Source: JACSRF01 sp963695505
Lineage (GTDB): Bacteria; Chloroflexota; Anaerolineae; Promineifilales; Promineifilaceae
Assembly: GCA_963695505.1 (NCBI GenBank)
Contig: CAVOGX010000014.1
Location: 186,001 to 250,000, forward strand
Length of the DNA: 64,000 bases
Reading direction: 5' to 3'
Positions 53,118 through 60,722 of the stretch are shown here, one piece after another. Position 1 is the stretch's first letter. Each line of letters opens with the position of its first letter. The position numbers and the translations under genes are program-made. The notes under the pieces are model-generated. The model worked only from the letters and a program-made list of their open reading frames with translations, ran no database searches and had not been told where the DNA came from.

Positions 53118-53561
53118 TCACCTGGCCGGTGGCTGCCAATTCTCTTGCAGTTCCGCCAATTTCTGGCGAAAGCTTTCCGGTATGGGGGTTGTCTGGCTGG
53201 CGTTGTAATCGTACGCGACCAATACTGAGCGGGCTGTGGCGATGATACGGCCGTTTCCCCCCACAATTTCGTGCACCATGTCAAAGCTTTTATTCCCTAG
53301 GCGTGAAACCCCCGACCCCACTGTGAGCACCTCGCCAAACAACGCTGGCGCCTGGTAGCGAATCGTCATCTCTGCCAAAATAATCGGCAGCTGCTTCAAG
53401 TCTGACACATCAAGCAGAGCAAGCATAAACTTGATGCGCGCCGTTTCCAGGTAACTCAAATAAACCGCATTATTCAAGTGCCCCATGGCATCAATATCGT
53501 GGAAAGTTAACTCAATGTTTGTTGTATGCGGGAACTGATTTGCTTCGTTCATTAACACCAT
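53118..53561 (-). CDS. Acyl-CoA thioesterase, 4HBT (YbgC-like) family
   Basis: 147 residues. HDIDAMGHLNNAVYLSYLETAR near 22 is the hotdog active-site motif of 4-hydroxybenzoyl-CoA thioesterase relatives, with the catalytic Asp in place. MTIRYQAPALFGEVLTVGSGV is the central strand. AGGA lies five bases before the ATG. Substrates are probably short or branched acyl-CoAs. It differs in subfamily from the PaaI-type gene at 34.2 kb. Confidence 0.88.
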   Translation of the reverse strand: MVLMNEANQFPHTTNIELTFHDIDAMGHLNNAVYLSYLETARIKFMLALLDVSDLKQLPIILAEMTIRYQAPALFGEVLTVGSGVSRLGNKSFDMVHEIVGGNGRIIATARSVLVAYDYNASQTTPIPESFRQKLAELQENWQPPAR

Positions 53562-53635
53562 TCATATCCTGTTGCCGCTCTCTAGGCTATCGTTCTTAAG
53601 ATTGCGCCAATTTTATCGCATAATCGATAAGCAAT

Positions 53636-53651
53636 TTCATCATTTTCTTAA
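53636..53651 (+). promoter_or_regulatory. Candidate response-regulator operator, site 1
   Basis: TTCATCATTTTCTTAA, 37 bases before the response-regulator start, is identical to site 2 at 55791 and differs by one base from site 3 at 56381. Unlike the other two, no TTAA follows at +13. Its position suggests autoregulation of the two-component operon. Confidence 0.6.
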
Positions 53652-53688
53652 AGGGCAATGGTACACTTGTCTTTCATTGAGAGGATTT

Positions 53689-54360
53689 ATGCGCGTACTA
53701 GTTGTTGAAGACGAAACCGGCATTGCCAAATTTATTTTTCAAGGGCTGACAGAAGCAGGATACGCAGTCGATTTGGTAGAAGACGGCCGTTCCGCCCTCC
53801 ACTATGCCCTTTCCGCAGACTACGACGTCTACATCTTCGACATCATGCTGCCCGGAATGAATGGCCTTGATTTACTGCGTGAACTACGGCTTCGCGGCAG
53901 CAAAACCCCAACCCTTTTGCTCACAGCCCGCGACACAATTGACGACCGCGTTGCCGGATTGGACGCCGGCGCCGACGATTATTTGGTAAAGCCCTTTGCT
54001 TTTCCCGAACTGCTGGCAAGGGTGCGGGCTTTACTGCGCCGCCCACCCTTGCAAAGCGGAACCGTTTTGCAAGTAGCCGATTTAACCATGGACACAGCGC
54101 GGCGGGAAGTGCGGCGTGGCAGCGCGTTGATTGAGCTCAGTCCGCGAGAGTATGCCGTGCTTGAGTATTTACTGCGCCATCCGAACCAGGTGCTCACCCG
54201 CACGCAAATCGGCGAGCACGTTTGGAATTTTGATTTTTACAATGAATCCAACGTAGTCGATGTTTATATTGGCTACCTGCGCCGCAAATTAGATAAGGCG
54301 AGCGATCAATCGCTCATAACCACCATTCGCGGCGTTGGCTACCGGATCGGTGAAAAGTGA
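53689..54360 (+). CDS. OmpR/PhoB-family response regulator
   Basis: 223 residues from MRVLVVEDETGIAKFI, after GAGAGGA. The receiver domain has the acidic pair VVEDE, the phospho-acceptor Asp51 in IFDIMLPGMNG, the LLTARD Thr/Ser and the DDYLVKPF lysine. The C-terminal winged helix is ELSPREYAVLEYLLRHPNQV to NVVDVYIGYLRRKLDKA and IRGVGYRIGE. It overlaps the histidine kinase gene by four bases (GTGA), giving coupled translation. The TTCATCATTTTCTTAA box precedes it and two nearby envelope genes, which are its probable targets. Confidence 0.95.
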   Translation: MRVLVVEDETGIAKFIFQGLTEAGYAVDLVEDGRSALHYALSADYDVYIFDIMLPGMNGLDLLRELRLRGSKTPTLLLTARDTIDDRVAGLDAGADDYLVKPFAFPELLARVRALLRRPPLQSGTVLQVADLTMDTARREVRRGSALIELSPREYAVLEYLLRHPNQVLTRTQIGEHVWNFDFYNESNVVDVYIGYLRRKLDKASDQSLITTIRGVGYRIGEK

Positions 54361-55784
54361 ACAATTCACTGATGGGCGATAATAGGCCCAAAATACAAAC
54401 TTTTCACCTCAAAAGGCTCTTCCAACTGCCTCTGCAGTGGCGCTTGACCCTGTGGTACTTACTCACGTTAAGCTTCATTTTGTTGCTGTTTACCGCCTTC
54501 TTGTACCTGCAAATGCGGCAGAGCCTGCTCCACCAATTGGATGCTTCTTTACACCTTGTCGCGTCGCAAATCCAGATCCACCATGCAGGCGAACAGCTGA
54601 CCTTCCAGGAAGCTGCCAATCCTGCCAATTCTCCTTCAACAGCGAGCAATGCCTTCATTTTTTACCTCGCTGACCCAAACGGGGAGGTTTGGGATACGGC
54701 TGGTCTTGCCACTGGCCAGCCTCTATTCTGGCCGCCAACTGCTGGAATAACAACCGTATTGACAGGTGATGACAATTGGCGGGTTCTTAGCCAGGAAGTG
54801 ACCGTGTCCGGCTTGAACGGGTGGCTGCAAATTAGCGGCGACATGGATCCCATCAACGACACCCTGGACAGGCTGTTGGCGTTGATGTTGGTAGGTGGGC
54901 CGCTTGCTTTAATCTTGGCCGGGATAGGCGGCTTTTTTATGGCTGGCCGTGCTTTGCACCCCATTGACCGGATAACGCGCACAGCACAGGCTATCACGGT
55001 CAGTGACTTGAACCAGCGTATCGCCTATGCAGGACCGGCCGACGAAGTGGGGCGGCTGGCTCATACCTTCGATGGCATGCTCAACCGGCTGCAAACTGCA
55101 TTTGAGCGCGAGCGCCGGTTCACCAGTGATGCAGCGCATGAATTGCGCACGCCGCTGGCAGCATTGAAGGGGCGCATTGGCGTAACGTTGGGGCAACCCC
55201 GCCAGCCGCAGGTTTATGTGGAAACTTTGCAAGAGATGGAGGGGCAGGTTGACCGGATAATTCACCTTAGCAATGACCTGCTGTTGATGGCCAGGTTGGA
55301 ACAGGGCGCAATGGTGCGCCAGGTAGAGCAGATTGACGTGGGTGATTTTTTAGGGGCGGTGGTGGACCAGGTACGGCCGTTAGCCCAGGCCAAGTTCATC
55401 ACGTTTACCGAAGACATACCTACAGGGCTGGCCCTTCATGGCGATATGGATTTACTCATCCGCCTTTTTTTGAACCTGCTGGACAATGCCGTGAAGTTTA
55501 CTCCGGAAAACGGCCGTATCACCCTCACCGGCAAACAGAAAGACGCAATTCTGACTATCGCCATTAGCAACACCGGTCCCGGCATTCCCCCAAAACACCT
55601 ACCGCACCTCTTTGAGCGCTTCTACCGGGCCGAGGGCGACCGGGGGCGCAGTCATCAAGGGGGCGCCGGGTTGGGGTTGGCCATTGCTCACGAAATTGTG
55701 CGCAAGCATAACGGCCGTTTGGCCGTCCACAGTGAATTGGGGCGAGGAACAACCTTCACGGTCGAATTACCGCACAGTTCATAA
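54357..55784 (+). CDS. Sensor histidine kinase (HAMP, HisKA, HATPase)
   Basis: 475 residues from a GTG overlapping the regulator's stop. Two membrane helices (TLWYLLTLSFILLLFTAFLYL near 27 and LALMLVGGPLALILAGIGGFF near 170) flank a 120-residue outer sensor domain. A HAMP linker follows (ALHPIDRITRTAQAITVSDL). The H-box is FTSDAAHELRTPLAALKG, the N-box LFLNLLDNAVKFTP, and the ATP lid regions are NTGPGIPP, LFERFYRA and GAGLGLAIAHEIV. It is the cognate partner of the upstream regulator and resembles metal- or envelope-stress sensors in domain order. The signal is unknown. Confidence 0.95.
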   Translation: MNNSLMGDNRPKIQTFHLKRLFQLPLQWRLTLWYLLTLSFILLLFTAFLYLQMRQSLLHQLDASLHLVASQIQIHHAGEQLTFQEAANPANSPSTASNAFIFYLADPNGEVWDTAGLATGQPLFWPPTAGITTVLTGDDNWRVLSQEVTVSGLNGWLQISGDMDPINDTLDRLLALMLVGGPLALILAGIGGFFMAGRALHPIDRITRTAQAITVSDLNQRIAYAGPADEVGRLAHTFDGMLNRLQTAFERERRFTSDAAHELRTPLAALKGRIGVTLGQPRQPQVYVETLQEMEGQVDRIIHLSNDLLLMARLEQGAMVRQVEQIDVGDFLGAVVDQVRPLAQAKFITFTEDIPTGLALHGDMDLLIRLFLNLLDNAVKFTPENGRITLTGKQKDAILTIAISNTGPGIPPKHLPHLFERFYRAEGDRGRSHQGGAGLGLAIAHEIVRKHNGRLAVHSELGRGTTFTVELPHSS

Positions 55785-55790
55785 ACTCAC

Positions 55791-55821
55791 TTCATCATTT
55801 TCTTAATGTCGGTGATTAACC
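55791..55821 (+). promoter_or_regulatory. Candidate response-regulator operator, site 2
   Basis: TTCATCATTTTCTTAA (55791-55806) is followed at fixed spacing by TTAA, the two TTAA units lying 13 bases apart as in site 3. It sits 7 bases after the kinase gene and 83 bases before the PepSY gene. Confidence 0.65.
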
Positions 55822-55888
55822 TTGGAACCATGTAATCGACATGGCGAGACCACTCAAGTCTCCCGCTAAATACAAAAGGAAGGTGTTC

Positions 55889-56275
55889 ATGATGCAAAAG
55901 ATTGCGTTAAACAGACGATGGGTTACGCTGATCATTCTGGCTGGCCTTTTACTTGGTGCGATGGTTGCAGGGGCGATGGCCTTTAACGGGACGCCCGTGT
56001 TGGCGCAGTCTGGTAATGGCGACGATGTCGCTGGCGAAGTGGAAAATCAAGACGCCGAGGATACAGCCGAAGGACCCGACGTGCCCATCACCGGCACCGC
56101 CCTGGAAAAAGCCAGTGCCGCCGCCCTGCAGCATATCGGCGAGGGCCGTGTGACGGAAACGGAAGTAGGGGACGAGGAAGGGTATTATGAGGTGGAGATT
56201 ACGCGGGAAAACGGCCGTCAGGTTGATGTCCATCTCGACGAAGCCTTTCAGGTGCTGAGCATCGAAGAAGAATAG
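55889..56275 (+). CDS. Secreted PepSY-domain protein
   Basis: 128 residues from MMQKIALNRRWVTLIILAGL, a signal peptide or membrane anchor (LIILAGLLLGAMVAGAMAF); AAGGAAGG precedes the ATG. An acidic spacer leads to a PepSY-type domain (ITGTALEKASAAALQHIGEG, VTETEVGDEEGYYEVEITRE, VDVHLDEAFQVLSIEEE). PepSY proteins inhibit peptidases or bind metals or small ligands at the cell surface. An operator-like box upstream links it to the adjacent two-component system. A strong terminator follows. Confidence 0.85.
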   Translation: MMQKIALNRRWVTLIILAGLLLGAMVAGAMAFNGTPVLAQSGNGDDVAGEVENQDAEDTAEGPDVPITGTALEKASAAALQHIGEGRVTETEVGDEEGYYEVEITRENGRQVDVHLDEAFQVLSIEEE

Positions 56276-56302
56276 TACAACATATTGATTGACCTTGGTG
56301 AA

Positions 56303-56336
56303 AAGATGAGAAGCGGGTGCTTCTCATCTTTTTTTT
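56303..56336 (+). terminator. Terminator after the PepSY gene
   Basis: AAGATGAGAAGC and GCTTCTCATCTT form a perfect 12-bp stem with a GGGT loop and a run of T. Confidence 0.95.
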
Positions 56337-56380
56337 GTCGGACAACCACTTCTTTTCCTAAGAAGCTTCCACACCCTCCT

Positions 56381-56411
56381 TTCATCAATTTCTTAACCCG
56401 CGTCGTTAATC
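56381..56411 (+). promoter_or_regulatory. Candidate response-regulator operator, site 3
   Basis: TTCATCAATTTCTTAA (56381-56396) followed by TTAA at the same 13-base spacing as site 2. It lies 68 bases before the lipoprotein start. Confidence 0.65.
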
Positions 56412-56464
56412 TTCTAGACAGCGTAACCTAAGTTTTGCTTGCACATTTAGAGGAGAAATATAAG

Positions 56465-57181
56465 ATGAAAGGGTTCAAACTATTTCTGGTGCTCATGTTA
56501 ACGGCCGTACTTGTGCTCATTGGTTGTGGTGGAAAAACTGTCGCATACAGCGTCAACGTCACAGCCACCGACTTTGTGGAAGGCATCAACAATGCTTATT
56601 ACCCCCTGACCGCTGGCTCACGATAGGTGTATGAGGCCCGGCTGGGCGACGGGACAACAGAACGTGTTGAGCTAGAAATCTTGCAGGAAACGCGCCTCGT
56701 CAATGGCGTCAGGGCCACTATCTTACATGATTCCGTCTTTGTGGATGGGCAGCTTGTAGAAGAAACGTTCGACTGGTTTGCTCAAGACGGGGAAGGCAAT
56801 GTGTGGTACCTGGGTGAGGACGTTGACAACTATGAAGATGGGGTGTTGGTCGATCATTCCGGTTCTTGGGAATGGGGAAAAGATGGCGCGTTACCCGGCG
56901 TCATCATGTGGGCAGATCCAGGTGCGCATCTCCAAGAAACTTACTACCAGGAATTTTATGCCGGAGAAGCAGAAGACCAGGGCCAGGTAATGAGCACCAT
57001 AGAAACGGTTTCGGTTCCATACGGTGCTTTCCAAAATGTGGTGCAGACCTACGATTTTTCAGCGTTGGATCCTGACCTCCGAGAGCATAAGTTTTATGCA
57101 CCCGGAATTGGCTTGATTCGGGAAATGGATTTGAACAGCGGTGAAGAAGTCGTGCTTTTGTCTTTTACTGTGGCGCCATAA
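56465..57181 (+). CDS. Lipoprotein with an in-frame amber codon
   Basis: The start MKGFKLFLVLMLTAVLVLIGC is a lipobox signal peptide. The mature part reads FVEGINNAYYPLTAGSR, then TAG at 56624-56626, then VYEARLGDGTTERVELEILQ in the same frame to SFTVAP, about 238 codons in all. Proteins of this type usually have W or Y between the Gly-Ser/Thr and VYE, so TAG probably stands for TGG by one substitution or read error. FDWFAQDGEGNVWYLGEDVD and YGAFQNVVQTYDFSALDPDL are recognisable but the family has no known function. It has operator site 3 upstream. Confidence 0.72.
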
Positions 57182-57215
57182 AAAATGGGGCGAGTAGGAA
57201 ACTGGCTCCATTTTT
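57180..57215. terminator. Bidirectional terminator
   Basis: AAAAATGGGGC (57181-57191) pairs with GCTCCATTTTT (57205-57215) with one G-U pair, between the convergent lipoprotein and galE genes. Both sides are A/T-rich. Confidence 0.8.
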
Positions 57216-57217
57216 CG

Positions 57218-58195
57218 CTACTTTTCGTAACCATGCGGGTGCTTCAGGTGCCACGTCCAGGCCATCTCAATAATCGTGCGTAAGTCCGGATACAGGGGCT
57301 GCCAGCCAAGATCGTGGTTGATGGTCTCGCTGCTGGCAATGAGAATGTCCGGGTCGCCAGGCCGTCGCGGGCCAATCTCTGCTGGGATGGGATGCCCGGT
57401 CACTTCCCGCGCCGTTTCGATGACTTCTTTGACGCTGAAGCCACGGCCGTTCCCCAAATTGTACTTGCGGCTGCCCTGGTCCAGCGCCCGCATGGCCAGA
57501 ATGTGGGCATCGGCCAGATCCGCCACATGAATGTAGTCGCGCACGCAGGTGCCATCCGGCGTGTTGTAATCGTCGCCAAAAATGGCGATTTTCTCCCGCT
57601 GCCCCAAAGCCACCTGCAATACCAGAGGAATCAGGTGCGTTTCCGGATCGTGGTCTTCTCCGCGCACTTCCGTGGCCCCACACGCATTAAAGTAGCGCAG
57701 GCAAGCGTAGCGAATATCATAAAGACGGTCCATCCAGTACAGGTAGCGCTCCAAAATGTACTTCGATTCCCCATACGGGCTGCCCGGCACAATGCGCTCA
57801 TCTTCGGCAATGGGCATGCGTTCCGGGTCGTCAAACAAATTGGCCGTAGAGGACAAAATAAAGCGGCGCACCCCGTGCTCCACGGCGCTCTCAATGAGAT
57901 TAGCGCCGTTGACAATGTTATCGCGCAGATACATGAATGGTTTTTGCACGGATTCGCCTACCAGCGTGTAGGAGGCAAAGTGCATAATGCCGTCTGGCTT
58001 GTGCGCGGCAATGACCGCATCAACGGCCGTTCTGTCGGCCAAATCCCCCTGCACAAACACGGCGTCAGGATGCACCGCATCGCGATGACCCTGATATAAA
58101 TTGTCAAACACGACAACCGCTTCACCTGCTTCTATCAGTTTTTCGACGGTGATGCTGCCAATGTAGCCTGCGCCGCCTGTTACTAAAATTTTCAT
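57218..58195 (-). CDS. galE: UDP-glucose 4-epimerase
   Basis: 325 residues, an extended short-chain dehydrogenase. NAD-binding GGAGYIGS at the start, HFASYTLVGESVQKP near 92, the catalytic Ser in LSSTANLFDDP near 120 and the YxxxK pair in SPYGESKYILERYL near 144. LRYFNACGA and KYNLGNGRGFSVKEVI are GalE features. It interconverts UDP-galactose and UDP-glucose, completing the Leloir pathway with galK and galT upstream. It is separated from galK by 169 bases, with no visible terminator. Confidence 0.93.
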   Translation of the reverse strand: MKILVTGGAGYIGSITVEKLIEAGEAVVVFDNLYQGHRDAVHPDAVFVQGDLADRTAVDAVIAAHKPDGIMHFASYTLVGESVQKPFMYLRDNIVNGANLIESAVEHGVRRFILSSTANLFDDPERMPIAEDERIVPGSPYGESKYILERYLYWMDRLYDIRYACLRYFNACGATEVRGEDHDPETHLIPLVLQVALGQREKIAIFGDDYNTPDGTCVRDYIHVADLADAHILAMRALDQGSRKYNLGNGRGFSVKEVIETAREVTGHPIPAEIGPRRPGDPDILIASSETINHDLGWQPLYPDLRTIIEMAWTWHLKHPHGYEK

Positions 58196-58364
58196 AGTTG
58201 TATTACCCCTTTTGCATAATGCTTATGCGTTTTCCGCACACTGTGATTCGCTGGCCCCAAATTATTTCTACCTTCGGTGACCAGGAAAACCATTTACGGG
58301 TACAAGTCTGGTCAGTTTAGCTTAGCGACGGCAATAACGGCACCTTGCCAGCAGACCAATTGCC

Positions 58365-59519
58365 CTACGGCTGGGCCACGACCTCTGCACCATCCGCAGC
58401 GATGGTTATGTAAATTTGTGGCTGGCAACCTGTGGTTTTGACATATTCAGCAGTTACTGTTTGGGCGAAGGTGGGCGCCTGGGCAGCCTCAACCAGGGCC
58501 ACCGCACAGCCGCCAAAGCCAGCTCCGGTCATCCGTGCCCCAAAACAGCCTGGCTGCTGCTGCGCAATCGTCACCATTGTATTTAGAGCATCATTGGAAA
58601 CTTCGAAATCGTCTCGCAGGCTGACGTGACTTTCATTCATCAACTGGCCCAGCAGCGTGGCATCGGCGTTTTGCATTGCTTTAGCGGCGTTCAACGTGCG
58701 CACATTTTCGGTGATGACGTGTCTGGCCCGCTGCCGCGTCAGCGGCTCCAGTCTGCCCTTCACGGCCAAAAATTCCGTAATCGACACGTCGCGCAATGCC
58801 TTGACCTCAAAGAAATGCGGCAGCGGCTTCGCACTGCGGGCGGCGTTCGTTGTAGGCGGAATCGACCAAGGCCACGGCGGGTGGCGGTGTCCAGGATGAC
58901 AACGGCCGTTTCCGACCATCCAGCGGGAGCGGCAGCAGCTCGATTGGTTTCCAGGCTGCGGCAGTCAATCAGCAGGGCGTGACCTGCCTGCCCCGACGGC
59001 CGAAATCATCTGGTCCATGATGCCGGACTTGACGCCCACCCACTGATTGTCCGCTATTTGGCTGAGTTGGCCATTCGCCGGCGGCCATTCCGCAAAGCCG
59101 GAGACGGCGCAAAAGGCCCGCGCCATGCGCCAGTTCCAGCGCCGCCGACGAGGAAAGCCCGGCGCCAATGGGCACATCGCCTGACCATCACGCCTTCCCA
59201 ACCGTTTAGCGGTAGCCCTTCATCTTGCAGCGCCCAGGCGATGCCTTTGATGTATTCGACCCAGCCCCTGCCTTTGGTGAGGTTATCCAGGTGGAAAACG
59301 GCCGTGTCCTCCAGAGTCCAGCGAATGCACCACCACCTGGCGGTCGTCGCGAGGGCGCAGCGCAATCCAGGTGGCGCGGTCAATGGCCATCGGCAGCACA
59401 AAGCCGTCGTTGTAGTCGGTGTGCTCGCCAATCAGGTTGACCCGCCCCGGCGCGCGCACCACGATAGCTGAATTGGCTTTGGAATGTTTGTGGAAGGCAG
59501 GCAAAAGGGTGTTCAGCAT
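58365..59519 (-). CDS. galK: Galactokinase (frameshifted in its first half)
   Basis: The span of 1,155 bases matches a 385-residue GalK. VRAPGRVNLIGEHTDYNDGF is the galactokinase signature, DVPIGAGLSSSAALELA the GHMP phosphate loop, and ARMTGAGFGGCAVALVE the C-terminal motif. Pieces WTLEDTAVFHLDNLTKGRGW, VEYIKGIAWALQDE, WVGVKSGIMDQMISAVG and AYNERR come from different frames. At least six single-base indels lie between 58,860 and 59,310, while 58,365-58,860 is clean. It phosphorylates galactose at C1 for GalT. Confidence 0.87.
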
Positions 59520-59523
59520 CGAT

Positions 59524-59640
59524 CACTCCTTGAGAGAATCAGAAATTAGAGATTGGAGTTTTACGGCCATGTTTTACCGATTAAAGTACAATTCCCTACC
59601 TCTATCTCTCGCACTATCCTCTAGCTTCTTTGTAATGTGT
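59524..59640. repeat. Word-repeat spacer between galT and galK
   Basis: GAGAGAATCAGAAATTAGAGATTGGAG and the complementary words CTACCTCTATCTCTCGCACTATC lie on either side of a short AT-rich stretch. The layout is the same as in the other word-repeat spacers, with a weaker match between arms. Part overlaps the end of galT. Confidence 0.45.
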
Positions 59641-60718
59641 TTCAGGCAGGTCGCGCAGGCGGGCGGCGGCCTGTTCGGCCGTCAGGTCGCGCTGCGCTTC
59701 GCCCAGCATTTCGTAGCCCACCATGAACTTTTTCACGGTGGCGGAGCGCAGCAGCGGCGGGTAAAAGTGGGCGTGCAGTTGCCAATGCTCATTAGACCTC
59801 CGAGGTTTTTCCATCGAGTTGGTCCCTTTCATCATTTACCGAAACCTCGGAGGTCTCGAACGGCGCACCGTGCCAGCCCATTGAGTAGGGAAACGATGTT
59901 TCAAACAGGTTATCATAGCGGGTGAGCAGCCGCTTCAGGATGTCGGCCAGGGCGTCGCGTTCGCCGTCGTCCAGGTCGGGCAGGCGCAGCACGTGGCGGC
60001 GGGGCAGCAGCAGCAGCTCAAAGGGCCACACGGCCCAGTATGGCACCACCGCCACCCAATGATCATTAGTCACTACTACTCGTGAATCTGCCTCTTGCTC
60101 TCGCTCTAGCTCCAGCGCCAGTAATCTCAGCAGCAACGGCCGTTTTCGCTCCTGCCAATACGCTCGCTGCCGCTCGTCTTCCTTGCGCGGCTCATTGGGC
60201 AGCGTGTCCAGCGCCCAGATCTGGCCGTGGGGGTGCGGATTGGAGCAGCCCATGACCGCGCCTTTGTTCTCAAACACCTGCACCCAGCGGTAGGTTTGGC
60301 CGAGTTCGGCCGTTTGCGCCGCCCAGATATCTACTACGCCGCGAATGTCGGGCAGGGCCATTTCCGGCAGCGTCAGGTCGTGGCGCGGCGAAAAGCAGAT
60401 GACGCGGCAAGTGCCCGGCACAGCCTCCACCTGCAGCAATTCATGGCCGGGCACGTTGGAGGGCGGTGTGTCCGGCAGCAGGGCGGCGAAGTCGTTGGTG
60501 AAGACAAACGTGCTGGCGTACTCAGGGTTTTGGTGGCCACCGGCACGAGCGTTGCCGGGGCAGAGGTAGCAGACGGGGTCATAAGCCGGGCGCGCGTCGG
60601 GCGGGGCTTTTTCTACCTGGCCCTGCCACGGCCGTTTCATGCGGTGGGGCGATACCTGCACCCATTCGCCGGTTAGTGGGTTCAAACGTCGATGGGGATG
60701 TTCGGTTGGATTAAACAT
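59614..60718 (-). CDS. galT: Galactose-1-phosphate uridylyltransferase, interrupted by a palindromic insert
   Basis: The first 295 residues have the GalT start (FNPTEHPHRRLNPLTGEWV), zinc-site CYLCPGNARAGG and the active-site histidine motif GCSNPHPHGQIWA near 158. GSMGWHGAPFE-type sequence near 60,718-59,860 ends the first frame. A 63-base inverted-repeat element (59794-59856) then intervenes and introduces a stop. Beyond it, in another frame, comes the missing C-terminus NEHWQLHAHFYPPLLRSATV to ETHYKEARG. Without the insert the protein would be about 350 residues. As written, the conserved HAHFYPP segment is lost. It makes UDP-galactose and glucose-1-phosphate. Confidence 0.85.
59794..59856. 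mobile_element. 63-base inverted-repeat element inside galT
   Basis: AGACCTCCGAGGTTT (59794-59808) and AAACCTCGGAGGTCT (59842-59856) are perfect 15-bp inverted repeats separated by 33 bases. Each arm itself contains the near-palindrome ACCTCCGAGGT. The element interrupts galT just before the conserved C-terminal segment. It has the size and form of a REP/MITE-like element, but no clear target duplication is visible and no second copy occurs in the window. Confidence 0.6.
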
Positions 60719-60722
60719 GGCG

